NCBI RefSeq assembly: GCF_014633365.1
Contig: NC_068349.1
Coordinates: 38,393,192-38,457,191, forward strand
Length of the DNA: 64,000 nt
From: Diospyros lotus
Lineage: Eukaryota; Streptophyta; Magnoliopsida; Ericales; Ebenaceae
Reading direction: 5' to 3'
How positions within the stretch are numbered: position 1 is the first letter of the stretch; each line of letters begins with the position of its first letter. This document shows positions 37,065 to 49,029 of the stretch, piece by piece. The position numbers and the translations under genes are program-made. The notes beneath the pieces were generated by a model that was not told where the DNA came from, ran no database searches, and saw only the letters and a program-made list of their open reading frames with translations.

Positions 37065-38599
37065 CGTGTTGATAATGGCTTTTTGGTTGGAGAGATGGAA
37101 TGCTAGCAAAGGAGTGACCTTTGTGTCCGTCTCATTGATTCATTTCATGGGAATTATTTGATTCCTGCGCTTCCTAATCATAGCTGCCTCTTACTCCCTA
37201 TTTACTACTTTTCTTTTATTCTTAAACTGCCCGTTACAAAGTAATTGTAATCAGCTATAATTTCTAATATAAAATAATATTATAAGTGTTAAATTTAAGT
37301 ATCAAAATAATTTTTTTTTTTACTAATATACATATATTTTTTGTGAAATGTTGATATATATATATATATATATATGAGGAAAGTTTCCAGCAGGCAATGT
37401 GTGAATTCCAGCAAGGATGGGCTCTGGCTGTACTTCTAGTGCTCTTGGGCCACTTGTCATCAATGTGTTCAGATCTCTAAATTTCTTATACATGCATCCA
37501 CAATGCTATTTATATATTTAATTGTGAAATTTTTGTTGATGTTAATGGTTGGAATCGATCACTATCAATTATATCTTAAGTCGTTGTGACTAGTTATTGT
37601 TGTTGGAATAAAATAATTAAAATTTGTTTGTTTTGAAAAAGCTTGACAGAAAACCAATAGAACTAGGCGAAAAAATAAGTTTTGCTCAAAAGAGATCACT
37701 TGAAGAGGTACTAATAGAAGGACAATTCAGAGGGAGAAGTGTCTTCAGGTGTGAGAGGCTACAGAAAGGTTCCCGAATGGAGTTGTGTGGAAGAGTCTTT
37801 CAAAAAGGTATTTGAGTCTTTTGATCTACAAGATTGAAGACGGTCAAAAGGCATGCATGGATCTATCATGCACGGGCCCTCCGATACTTAAGCTAGATGT
37901 GGTTTTAGCGTTGAAGGGATGCATATGTTGTGTAGATGCAATATGTAAATGATGTTCCTTGAAGAGTTGAAGGTCTTTGGAAAGGTACGTGCTAAAGAAT
38001 ATGAGAGAGGTCTTCAAATTGGGCCAAATGATCCGAAAGACAAGGGGTTAGGGGGTATTTATACCCCTTAAAGGATTGAAACACGTGGCAATGTGGGAAA
38101 TGTGGCACGCATGCACAAAGATATGTGGTCATGACTTTTCGAGTGAGGGTGTCCAGCTATCCCTGGGTTAGGTTTCAAGAAGACCTTGGTGGGCTAAGCC
38201 TTGGGGAAAGCTAGTCCCTGAAGGGTTTTAGAAGGTTGCCTAGGCCTTCAAGGAAATTGGTCCCCAAAGGGTTTTCAGAAGATTACTCAAGTTTTAAGGG
38301 AATAGGGCCTCAAAAACCCTTCTGAAAGAAAGCATTCTTTTGGGTTCAGACTAACTTCTCTAGAAAATTTATTTTTGAAGCCCTCTAAAGAAAACCTCGT
38401 GAAAGGTATGTTACAACACAGTAGTTGTGTTTGATCTCAAACTTGTCCAAAACTTGCTTGAGTAGCATGAGTAGGGATTGAATCTATTGACATATTCTTC
38501 GATCGTAAAGTCAAACTCAATATTAACAAAAGAATAAAGTAATCATATGTGATAAATAATGTTATTTGTTTCTTGAAAATGTGTTTTTATATAGATATA
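37065..38599. other. Spacer upstream of SINAT, no gene seen
   Basis: A TA microsatellite lies at about 37352-37374. A 63-residue frame at 37624 has no recognisable domain. The stretch 37600-38560 has the feel of old repetitive DNA, but no ends were found. Confidence 0.3.
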
Positions 38600-38604
38600 T
38601 TGTA

Positions 38605-40790
38605 TGTAACACCTCAAATTTTTTGAGTGTGTTATAATTTAGAATTTTGGGAATATAAAAATTTTTTATATCACAATAGCTGACATATATCACACAATAT
38701 CCCAAAAATCCTAATTTTCACCTTCTCAGCTTAACAAACCCAATAATCGAATAATTAGGACATGTGTTAAAATTTCAAATGTGAAAGCTAAATTGAACCT
38801 GATATGGTTCACACCATAATGCTTTATTTATCATAAATAAAATCGTTCAAGACGTCTACAAAATGTATTACATGGACATCATCTCTCACAAGTGATAACT
38901 GAACGTCTTAAACATATCCAAATTCTACATAGGTTCACACATAAACATAGATATGATAAACATGTTACGAGAAATAAATTAAGCTTATTCTTTAAATACC
39001 TTCTTTCTCTTAGAGCCTTTCGTCAAACCTGAAACGTTTGAATATTCCAGAGATATAGTCCAATTAGAAGATAAATCTTCTAATAAGAAACTCCAAAACA
39101 ATTTATATCAATTCATGAACAAGTATAAAACGTATGAGGAAAATAACGAAAACTACTCCGAAGTGTCTCGTGAACATGTTGGCCTTCTCCAACGAGAGTT
39201 TTCTCAATGGCGCACGCATAGTGCCTCTCGAGAGGTCCCTAACCATATCACCTCGGCCCGACTTCATAAAACTCATGCAAGCACCACATCCGTTGTCCTT
39301 TAAGCTCACGGTCTTCCTCACGAGAGCTTTCTTGATGGCGTACACATAGCGCCTCTCGAGGGATATCCGACTTTTACCCTCGACCAACAACAAATAGGTA
39401 CAACAGTATGGCCACACAAAATTTATAAATGCAACAGTTAAAAAGCCAACAACATATATTTTTCAGAAAAAATATAGTTCATATATGCAACATGATTTCA
39501 CGTAAGAGAACAATAAAAGTTTACGTACAAGAACTTCACAACACATCTCATGTAATAGAAGTCTCTCATAAGAGAATAAAAAATAAGATTTAGAGTATAG
39601 GAGTTTCACCTTGTTAGTTTATCTCTTGGACGGTACGGTTTTATTGCAAACAGCCTAAGTTTTTGTAGAAAACATATATTTCGGTAAACCTAATCTCAAA
39701 TATTTTTACATAGGGTTGAGAGGCATTAAAGTAGGGACAAAAATGGAAAAGTTGAAGAAAAATGGGCCCCTCACGCGCCCTGGAAAGGTTGGCCACACAT
39801 CTTCGCACACAACCACTTTCCGGCGCGTGTATTTCACGCGCTGCCTACCAGATTCAGACAGCTTCACATTAGTTTGGTTTTCGACCATAACTTTCTCATT
39901 TTAACTCTAATTCGACCCCCGTTTGAATCTGCGCGACCCACTCTTCCCCCTCTACAGGATTATAAAAAAAAAAAAAAAAAATCAGACTTACCTTGCTTTT
40001 TTCTTACTGATTTTGGCAAATTCTGACGAAGACCCGCAACTCCTACGAGGCTCGCTCCTTGTTGCTTCTCTGCCGCTTTCTTCCCGACTTCTTGTAGAAC
40101 TTCCTCCCCTCTCTCTAGAGCAAACTTCTCGACTTAGAATGCCTCACTCCTCAAAACTCCCTTGAATGATTTGAGAACAATCTATGGTGCCTATTTATAG
40201 TTTTTTGAACCAATCACATTATGCCACTTGTCACAATCTAAGCCATGGACTTCAAAGACTCAAAGATGTAATTGAATGGCTTTTCAAATCCAAAGTTAGA
40301 ATGGATTTAACTTTTGAAATCTAAGTTAATACCCCAAACTTCTTCTAAATGACATTTTGGCCCTTATTTGAAGTTCTCAACTTTAATATTTTACTACACG
40401 AGCTTATAATTTCATCCTTATTTCATTTAGATAATTCTCTAATTACAATTACACCCTCAAATATCAAATTTATCGAGATACTTAAAATCTCAAAATTAAT
40501 AACTCAAAATTACTCGATATATACGATTTTCGGGAAGCCTTTACCATCATTTAGTCTTTTTATGCTATGACTTAGCTTAATCGAAAAATCGTTTCTGATT
40601 TTATTTCTTTCAGCACCATAAATCTCGCCTCAAGACACTCGTCAAAAATATACATTTGTCCTTAGGTATCTAAGTTTCAGTGCATTCTCTGCAGCTGATT
40701 CAGTCACTTGTTGCCTTTTCAAGCATATTTTTTGATATTTTAATCTCACTTAAAATATATAACAACTTTACGAAAATATAAGGTATTATA
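38605..40790. mobile_element. 2.2-kb solo LTR or LTR-like element (TGTAACACC type)
   Basis: Starts TGTAACACCTC and ends AAGGTATTATA, an imperfect inverse of its start. A perfect 5-bp duplication TTGTA flanks it (38600-38604 and 40791-40795). Plant Gypsy LTRs of the TGTAACACC...GGTATTACA type look like this. No gag or pol sequence is present in 2186 bp. It contains an internal tandem pair: 39193-39232 and 39321-39360 share CGAGAG...ATGGCG...GCCTCTCGAG at a 128-bp spacing. Several 60-100-residue frames show no domain. Confidence 0.75.
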
Positions 40791-40795
40791 TTGTA

Positions 40796-42392
40796 GGTGT
40801 GAGAAAATCTTATGATAATGCTATATAGATGATCAACTTCCACCCATGACCTAATTTGAACCAGAGGAGATTTGAACTCAAATTGGGACGAATTTAGTTA
40901 TCTACGTTGGGATTTTTTACCAGTCATAACTTGAATTTGAATCTAGATCTAAATATTTTGGGACATGTATGACCTTTAAAGAGCATGATATGACTATTTT
41001 TGGTAGTTTCACTTAGAGCAAAAATATTCTTTATCATATGACATTCGTATAATAATGTATATGTGACAATTGGAAAGCAAAAGAGGTGTTATTCCCCAAG
41101 TTTTAATTCCCACTATATTACAATATTGATAAAAACAAAGTTATGATATATTCTCTCCATTGCATTGCATAATAAAAATTTTATTTTTTTAAATTTAATG
41201 AAACAAGGTTTTTATTTTTTTGTCTTAAAACTGAGAAAGCATATAATAAATAATAAATAGATATGCAATTGGTATTGCTCATAGAAGATATTCTCTCTTT
41301 TAAGAGTTGTCGTCAACTATGCAAGCAATATGCAAGTAGGCTTCAGTGTCAAGGAATGATTATTATTATACATACTTGGTCTGGAGCCTAAAGCAGCGTG
41401 GACACGAGAGGCTTAATAATAATAATAAATGGATTTGGAATCAAGAACATCGTCATCCCTTACTCTCAAAGCCCATCATCCTAGAAGAACCCACCAAAAG
41501 GCTCAATCAGAACAGATCAAAAGAAATCCAATCCTGGGGCTCCAAGCCTTGAACATAAATATGGCAAAGATTGGGCCTGTCTTCTTATCTTGAGCATCCC
41601 AACAACACTCCATGAGGGGCAGTGGCAGGAATATTTTCACCTCCCTCAAGTAACTTAATACCCATAATAATTAACTTGATGATCTGGTCAACCAATGCAT
41701 TATTATATATAATATGTTGGATTGCAATATGGATGCAGATTTCATGGGATATCAGGACCCAACACCCAGCACCAAGAGGCGCTATCTAATTGCATTAATA
41801 TCACACTAACTAACTTATATTATTGAACAGACCAAGGAAGAAAGGAAGGAAGGATTCTTATCATCGTTCGTAGTTGTTATGACCAACAAAACATAAACAT
41901 GCATAAAATAATAAGTACCAAGTGTGTTGCAACAGGGAACAGGGGCAGATGCAGATGCTCCCAGTCCCACGAGTTTCGACGCAGATTTCGGCAATCGGTG
42001 CCCACTCATGTTGACTCTGCCCCAGCCCGCCGCCATGAGAATCTGTCTCTGTCTGCTGAGGGTTTGACGAATGATTGTGTTAGTAAAATGATCATCAGAT
42101 CATCTCTTCTGTTCATCCAATGTAAGGGTAAGGGTGGTTCCATTAATATTCATGGTTCATCTTTACCCTAAACCCTGTATTAATTAATTAGAACACTAAA
42201 TTAGGGTTGGGATAAGTAATACAACAGACAAACCACTTGGAGCTTGCAAGTTTCAATCTTTGCCTCCTTTTGCAGGTATTTGGCTGGCTGGCTCCTCAAG
42301 AAAACCCAAAAAAATAAAAAAAGAAAAGCAGAAACCCTAGCCGGGAAAGAATTTTTCCCTCCATCCAAACAAGGCCGCACAGTAGAAGCCAA
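40796..42392. other. Spacer and 3' flank of the aspartic protease gene
   Basis: AT-rich; small frames at 41346 and 41899 lack domains. The part near 42392 should hold the 3' UTR of the minus-strand protease gene. Confidence 0.35.
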
Positions 42393-43793
42393 TCAAGCGC
42401 ATCCGCCAGGAGCGAACCCGATCCGGGAACCCGCCACATCGTACACGACCCGGAAACCCTGTTGCTGGATGTTCCCGATTATGGATAGCCCACTCATCGT
42501 GCCCGCGAAGGCAAAGCAGAAGGTGCCCTTGGTGTCCACGGGGATGAGATAATTCGACGCTGGCAGCGACACGTCTGCTCCGGCGAAGTGCATCACCACC
42601 GTCGGGACCTTCACCTCCGTCTTCCCGGAGAGGTCGAAGCACGTGTCGAACAGGGAGAAGTCGGGCGCCTGCTTCAGGTGGGACGCTCCGGCCCGGAATG
42701 CGTCGCGCATTGCCACGTACGCGGGTTGGGTCAGGCGGGTCACGGACGTGCCCGAGTCGATGATGACGCCGCCGTTCCCCTCGGTGTCGAGCTCGAAAAG
42801 CGACGTCGTAATGCCCCGGACTCGGGCGCCCCCAACGCTGATGCCGGTGAGCCGGACGTAGTAGAAAGTGTCGAGCTTCGGGTTCGTGAGCAACGGTGTG
42901 AACATGGCGTTTCGCGAAACCGCCGAGCCGCCGAAGACAATGGAAGACGGTTTGGAAGAAGCCGATCGGTCCACCATGCAGTACGAGAACTTCCGGCCGA
43001 ACCGGGCTCCAGCCTGACTGGGGAATGAGAGCTTCCCCCGGCCCAGACCCAACAACCCGGCGGCTCCGACGAACAAGCCTTCGTTGTCGTGGCCGCATCC
43101 AATGGCAACCTGGTCGACTCGACTCCTCCGAAACGTCATCGTTTCGGTGGCAAACTCTCCAACAGTGAACGAGCCGTCGCCGTAGGAGACCTGGTAGAGG
43201 CACATCCGGCGCTGGTTGCAGCCAGGCGAGTCGAGGCGGCGGCAGAGGGACGAGCCGCACGGGACGTTGGCATACGACGAGGACTTGGTGGGGTCGAAGA
43301 CCGGGTCGGACTGGGAGTAGCATTGCCGGCAGGGGGAGCACTGGATCCAAACAACGTCGCTGCCGGTGTCGAGCACCATGTAGACGTACTTGGGCGGCGT
43401 GCCGACGCCCAGGCGCGTGAAATACTCGCCGCTGCCCTGGGCGAGGCCCGAGATCACGGAGCTGCTGAAGTCGCCGGTTCCGATAACGGCGCGCTTGACG
43501 GCGGCGGCGAGCTTTTTGGCGCGCGCGGCGTCGCGTTGGAGGCGGAGGGCGAAGAGCCTGTCTGGGGTGGCATTGAAGAAGAGAGAGTCCCGGTGGTGTA
43601 ACTGGACGGAGAGGGTGGCTTCTTCGTCCTCAGATTCGGATTCAGATTCTTGGTCGATCCACGAAAGGGGATTTGGGCTGGGGAGGGACCGCAAAGCCAG
43701 AGCATGGTATTCCAGGGATAAGCCGGAGGAAGCGGAGTGGAGGAGGAGGAGGAGGAAGAAGGAAAAGAGCGCAGCTCCGGCTTTAGGGGCCAT
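42393..43793 (-). CDS. Secreted pepsin-like aspartic protease, nepenthesin/CDR1-type (ASPG1-like), intronless
   Basis: One frame of 466 residues from the ATG at 43793. Residues 4-23 form a hydrophobic signal peptide. An acidic prosegment follows (about 45-120). The first catalytic motif DTGS starts at D142 and the second, DSGTS, at D346. Between them lies the Cys-rich nepenthesin insert (about 152-203: CSPCRQC, PCGSSLC, GCNQRRMC). The C-terminal lobe ends with SIIGNIQQQGFRVVYD. The whole is typical of plant A1 family proteases secreted to the apoplast, near the ASPG1 subgroup. An upstream in-frame ATG at 43889 would add 32 residues before the signal peptide; I prefer 43793 because the signal peptide then sits at the N-terminus. 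Coding GC is very high against the AT-rich surroundings, producing long shadow frames on both strands. Confidence 0.9.
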   Translation of the reverse strand: MAPKAGAALFSFFLLLLLHSASSGLSLEYHALALRSLPSPNPLSWIDQESESESEDEEATLSVQLHHRDSLFFNATPDRLFALRLQRDAARAKKLAAAVKRAVIGTGDFSSSVISGLAQGSGEYFTRLGVGTPPKYVYMVLDTGSDVVWIQCSPCRQCYSQSDPVFDPTKSSSYANVPCGSSLCRRLDSPGCNQRRMCLYQVSYGDGSFTVGEFATETMTFRRSRVDQVAIGCGHDNEGLFVGAAGLLGLGRGKLSFPSQAGARFGRKFSYCMVDRSASSKPSSIVFGGSAVSRNAMFTPLLTNPKLDTFYYVRLTGISVGGARVRGITTSLFELDTEGNGGVIIDSGTSVTRLTQPAYVAMRDAFRAGASHLKQAPDFSLFDTCFDLSGKTEVKVPTVVMHFAGADVSLPASNYLIPVDTKGTFCFAFAGTMSGLSIIGNIQQQGFRVVYDVAGSRIGFAPGGCA

Positions 43794-44340
43794 TTTAGAA
43801 GCACTGAAGGAGACGATGGAGGTGAGATGTGGGGAGTATAAATAAATAAATAAAAGGGGAGACAAAAGGGTAAGCCTGCTGCCTGCCACTGCCTGGTGGG
43901 GTAGTGGGTAGTGGCAGAACAGAAGCCGGTCTTGGGTTTGGTTCGGGTTTTTACAGAAAGAAAACGGGGCGGGGCGGGGTTAGTGGAAGAAGAGCCATCC
44001 AGTCCGTAAAGTTTGTGTTGTGGATGTTGGTTGGATTGTACCCGAACCGGGCTGAAGCAATGGTCCGATGGATGTTATTGAAGACAATAATAATTATCAT
44101 TATTTATGTTTAATACATAATAATTAAGCATAAATTGAGCCTTCAGTGAGGGATAAGCAGAGCAGTGAGTAGGTGTAAACTGTGAGAGAGAGAGAGAGAG
44201 GGAGAGAGAGGAATGGGGCCAATTTGCTGCCTTTCGGGGTGGGCCATTTGTCTGTCTGTCATTTCCTACCACCATGTCCATTCTCCAACGCGGTTCTAAC
44301 TTTTCCTTGGCTTCTATACATATATTAGTGGTCAACAAGT
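43794..44340. promoter_or_regulatory. Upstream region of the aspartic protease gene
   Basis: Expected to hold leader and promoter. A GA repeat lies at 44183-44211. No TATAAA in minus-strand sense is clear close to the start. Confidence 0.3.
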
Positions 44341-46410
44341 GTGATAAACGGGGGAGTGTTTAATTTAAAAATAAAAAAATAAAATTATTATTTTAAATAA
44401 TTTTAATAGAATTGATAATTATATTTTTTTTACTTTTTAATTATTTATCAAAATTTAAGTTTAATTAATTATTCTTTATTTAATATACTAATAAAAAATA
44501 CTTTTAATTTAATATATTACTATTTAATGTGTTAAAGAATAATTAACACATTAAGTAGATAACTTAACAAAATATTTATAATTTTTTTTATTTATTATAT
44601 TATATTTATTTATAAATAAATATTATAAAAACTATAATATATATACTCAAAGACGTTCTTTATTTTCTATTTATTATTTTATAATTATAAATATAAATTA
44701 AAACTCTTAAATATGAGTAAGAATAAGTTTTTTTAATAATAACAAAATTTTAAAAATATGAATTTTGATTTCTTCCATAGTCTTAAAAATGTGATACCTT
44801 AAATATTAATTAGCATTGAAAAACTCTAGCATTTTTTTATGAATTTTCAAGACTATAATATAATTATTAAAGTAATTAATAATTAATTAATCACTACCTT
44901 TGATTTAATGCAAGTTTTTGAGCAAAAAAAATCACCATTTATTGACATTTGATAAAATATTTTGTTTGACTATCATATTTTAATATTATATAAATATATA
45001 TAGAACAAATATATAAAGATAATATTTTAAATAAATAGACAATTTTCTATGACTTAATTAATAGTTTAAGTTGTCTATTAATATTTTTCATAAAATCCAT
45101 ACAAATTTAAGACAAATTTTAGAGGTAAAAAATAGGTTGACAGATTTTTGGAGTAAACAAAAATGTGTAAACTATTATACTTTAATATAATATATTATAT
45201 ATTATTATATTATACAAATATAAGATTTTATTTAATGGATAATTTTTCGTGACTTAGTTAATATTTTAAGTGTTTATTCATATTTTTCATAAATAGTATT
45301 TATTTTTGATTGATTGACAGATTAATTAATGAGAATATTTAATAGAAAATATTTATTTTTGATTAATTAATAGTATTGAAAAATTCATGCAAGTTTAATA
45401 CAAATTTTAGATATAAAAAATAGTTTGGCAGATTTTTAGAGGAAATAAATATTTACATGCTATTCTACTATATATTATATATATATATATAATATATAAT
45501 ATTTATATTATATTATATAACGATAAAATTTTATATAAATGAACAATTTTTTGTAACTTAATTAATAGTTTAAGTGTCTATTCATATTTATCATAAATAG
45601 TATATATTTTTTATTGATTGACAAATTAATTAAATATTTAATATTCACATATATTGAAAAACCTATGATTAGTATTGAAAAACTCGTGTATTTAAAATTT
45701 ATTATTAATTTTACAATAATTAGTACATATTATTTCAAAACAATTGAAAGATTTAAATTATTAATGTAAATTACAAAATATAAATTATTAATGCAATAAG
45801 TATTAAATGCAAATCATTAATGCAATTTTTGAGGGAAAATTTATTTTTTCAAGATTATCATACTTTTATATGTATAAAGATTTTTTAGATTACGCAATAT
45901 CACTCATTGGCTTTTTTATATATATATTTTTAGATTACACGTTATTTCTCGTGTTTTCGTTGAACCCGTCCTAAAATTATCACGAGAGAAGTAAATTAAG
46001 AATGTGTTTGGGTGATCAGGATTTGAAACTGCGTCTACTCGCACTTATCAAAGACCACTCCCAAAAGATGCAGATTTATCTCTCTAGGAATTAATCCCAT
46101 ACTGATAGTCTCTAGCATGACTTTACAGCTCCTCCTTTGCCACCCAACTATGCACCTTACTAATGATTGAATATTCTTAACATATTATTAGATAAATATC
46201 TTTAAAAATGTTATAATTAAATATTCAAATAACATTTTTTTTTATTAACACATGCATAAACAAAAGTTATCTATCTTTTAAATTTCAAAGCTTTTAGCTG
46301 CCTTTTTTATTTATCAATCATACAAGGAAAGTCCCATTCCAAAAGCAGCATTTGAGTACAATTATATATATACATCACATCCAGTTTTAATAATTTCATT
46401 TAAATTTTAG
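44341..46410. repeat. Very AT-rich block with diverged repeats
   Basis: No gene. A word close to TAATTAATAGTTTAAGTG followed by TATTCATATTTTTCATAAA occurs three times (about 45052, 45252 and 45558). A second word, ACAAATTTTAG followed by an A-rich stretch and GGCAGATTTTT, occurs twice (about 45114 and 45399). They alternate, suggesting old tandem or nested duplication. Confidence 0.5.
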
Positions 46411-46416
46411 CAGTCT

Positions 46417-46442
46417 CCCACCCACCCACCCACCCACCCACC
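46417..46442. repeat. ACCC tetranucleotide repeat
   Basis: About six perfect CCCA units in a row. Confidence 0.9.
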
Positions 46443-47003
46443 AAACTATTTCAGTGTTAGTTGCATTCACTGGACACATCCAACAAGTTTGAAAGCCGTA
46501 TAGGCCCAATAATGGGGGCTTAGGCCTACAGTTGCTAATTGGGCTTGGCAGGCCCAGTGTCATGGCCCAAGCGCCCATCCTCAAAAGTAAAAAAGAGAAT
46601 TGAGAAAAGAAAAGAAAAGAAAAGAAGGAATCTCCAACTGGAAAGATCAGTCAGTCAGGCACTAACTATTATAATAATAATGTCTTTTCTTTCTAGGCTA
46701 GGGCCTAGCTAGGCCACCACGAGTTTCTACTTTTCAACGCCTTATAGTTCAACTGACACTTTATTTTTTCTTTTTACATAAAAAAAAATAATATTAAAAA
46801 ACATGAAAAGATGAGTCAGAGTCACCCTCAAGACCAACAATTGAGACCCCTCCCTCCCTCCTTTTAAATGCCCTAATAAATTTCAAATTTAAAATGCCAA
46901 AATTTAGATATCATTTCATGTCCTCATTAGTTTTTTTTTTTTTTTGGGGGGGGGAATTATATATCTTTATGTTTTATTTATTTGGAAAACGAAGCAAGAT
47001 GGT
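46443..47003. other. Spacer before tRNA-Gln
   Basis: Contains an AAAAG pentanucleotide repeat (about 46603-46625) and a short T/G homopolymer pair near 46930-46954. No gene seen. Confidence 0.35.
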
Positions 47004-47075
47004 GGTTCCATGGTCTAGTGGTCAGGACATTGGACTCTGAATCCAGTAACCCGAGTTCAAATCTCGGTGGAACCT
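47004..47075 (+). tRNA. tRNA-Gln (anticodon CTG)
   Basis: Full cloverleaf in 72 nt: acceptor GGTTCCA pairs with TGGAACC. The D-arm contains TGGTCTAGTGG (A box). The anticodon stem TTGGA/TCCAG encloses the loop CTCTGAA, so the anticodon is CTG. The T-arm CCGAG/CTCGG encloses TTCAAAT (B box GAGTTCAAATC). No intron. CCA is not encoded, as usual in plants. It lies 135 bp before the KELP start on the same strand. Confidence 0.95.
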
Positions 47076-47210
47076 TTCCTCTCCTTCGTCTGATAGATTT
47101 ACATTTTGTAGGGCTTTATATAACTGAAAAAAATTGGTCTTTTTTGAACGCATTTCAATTCAATTCACTCGCACCCAATTCACTCACCTCTCTCTCTCTC
47201 TCTCTCCGTG

Positions 47211-48160
47211 ATGGAACCAGCGGAAACAGAACCCCCAAGGAAGAGGGTCGTCGAAGAAGCGGTGATCGCAGTCATGAAAGCGGTGGACTTGGAAGAAGCC
47301 ACCGAGCTCAAGGTCCGAACCATGGTGGCCCGTCGCCTCTGCATTGATCTCTCCGACCTCCAGCCGAAGCGTCTCGTCCGCCGCGTAGTCGAATCCTATT
47401 TGCTGTCGATGCAGGATCAGCTCAAACCGGAGAGACGAACCCACGTGGCGGTGCCGGCTCAGGCGCAAGGCGTCGCCCCCAGTGAGCCAACTCAAGATGG
47501 CGGTCGCATGTGGAAGGTCAGTTCAAAAGCGGTTGAGAGTGCGAAGTTCCCAATTTATTCAGCTGCATTTTTTTTTTTTTTCTAGGAAACTAGAAATACC
47601 CTAGCACTATGTTTGGTGGGTGAGAAATCGGGGACAAAAGAGAAAATTTCGACCTCTTCTCGTACCCGTTGCATAAGTTTTGCAGAAGTAAGTATAATCA
47701 AGCTCAATCTGTCTGGGTTTCTTTCGCTAGGGTTGTTTTGTTTCTATGATTGAGGAAAATTGATTTCTTATCTTTCATGCACTTTCTTGGAGACCTCATG
47801 AAGTCTGTTGTTCTTATTGGATTCCTTTGCTTTATATTCACTTCTCTTGCCCGGCCCGGTTACGGAACTTGTGGTGTCTAAATTTTTTTTCTTAAAGAGC
47901 TCTGGGTTGAGAATGAATGATGTATGCGCCCATAATATACAGGAAATGAAAAACCTTGCTTTAAGGAACCCATTTTCAGTTAGTTCTTATAATTCATATT
48001 GATGATTTTTGCCTTCTTGGTGATGTTACAGAGGTATTGCTGGTTTTCTTGTAGCTTGCAGAAACGAGGGGTGTGGCAGTTCATGATTTTAAGGGAAGCA
48101 CTTTGGTGTCAATTAGGGATTATTATGAAAAAGATGGAAAGCTGCTTCATTCTTCCAGAG
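47211..48160 (+). CDS. KELP: KELP-like PC4 transcriptional coactivator, 5' two exons only
   Basis: Exon 1, 47211-47516 (102 codons), starts at the first ATG after a CT-rich leader. It encodes a DEK-C-like helical domain (EEAVIAVMKAVDLEEATELKV ... ARRLCIDLS ... RRVVESYL). Exon 2, 48055-48160, has the PC4 single-stranded-DNA-binding core: RGVAVHDFKGSTLVSIRDYY then EKDGKLLHSSR. Introns are GT-AG, and exon 2 ends in phase 1 (AGAG|GTGACA). In Arabidopsis KELP the C-terminal ~30 residues (GISL...EQW...) come next; no such exon is seen before retrotransposon DNA starts near 48250. The gene either continues beyond the window behind more than 15 kb of repeats or is truncated. KELP-type proteins are nuclear and assist RNA polymerase II activators. 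Confidence 0.82.
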
Positions 48161-48419
48161 GTGACACTATACCTTTGTTGCTTTATATTTTGAATATTTT
48201 TGGCTTTCAATTCCATGATATTGATATGTTAATTTGCCTTCTTTAGTAGTGGGTGGTTAATTCTGTAGCTCTGATACCAGTTTTTGTGGAAAAAACTCTG
48301 ATATTTATGCATACTCAATAAAACTATAAAAGGGGAGGGTCATATTTGTATGCAACATCCCCACCCTCCAGGAAAAAAAAGGCTATTTCCACAACTTGAA
48401 ACCGTCATCTTTTGGTCAC

Positions 48420-48625
48420 AAAGATAATGGCTACCTGACCTCTTGTACACAACATTCCACATATTCGGTTCTTACTCTACTTAATTAACAACCTTTAGAT
48501 TCTAAAGAGTTCCCCAAATCTTGAGCTCCATATTCACACCTCCCTTTGTTTCATTAACCAACAGAATGTCATCTGCATATTGCATACACCTTGTCACCTA
48601 CTTGGAAGCGTACTGCCACTTACTA
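48420..48625 (-). pseudogene. LINE-type reverse transcriptase scrap
   Basis: Minus-strand reading gives MQYADDILLVNETKGGVN, the YADD box plus following LVxETxxGVN of plant L1-type LINEs. Only about 40 residues are recognisable; flanks are unassigned. Distinct from the neighbouring LTR elements. Confidence 0.5.
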
Positions 48626-49029
48626 GGAAGCATGTTGCCAACTACATAACATTCAGGTTAGCATTTGGCACATAAAATTATGCACAGAAGGTTCTTGCTA
48701 GTCTCTAGATCCCCGAGGTTTATCCTTAGAGTTATCTCCTAGCGCAATTTTGTATTCCCCAGTGCCATTCCCTAAATATGTTTAAAGTTTTGTCAATAAT
48801 GCTTCAATAGGTCATCAATACGTTACAATTACCATTCATCGATGTTGAGATTTCTTTAATCCAAATTGCATCAAACATAAGTAAATAGATAAAGAGCATA
48901 TATGCTTTAACAAAGTTTCTGAAGACACAAGATTTCACTGATAATACCTCATCATATTGTTCCCTTTCATGCATTTGGTGAATGGTACTGTCCACATGCT
49001 CCAACTCATATGAGATCAGCACAAGATCC
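48626..49029. other. Unassigned repetitive DNA
   Basis: No domain recognised; lies between a LINE scrap and a Gypsy integrase scrap and is probably transposon-derived. Confidence 0.3.

Noticed and set aside
36670..37161. 163-codon frame with a poly-Gly stretch
   Set aside because: Created by the 47-G homopolymer and antisense to SINAT exon 1.
37624..37815. 63-codon frame with a Lys/Arg/Glu-rich product
   Set aside because: No homologous family recognised, no neighbouring exon, lies in probable repeat DNA.
42337..43804. Long frames overlapping the aspartic protease on both strands (up to 337 codons)
   Set aside because: They are shadows produced by the GC-rich protease coding sequence; no domains, and Arg/Pro or Ala/Gly-rich composition.
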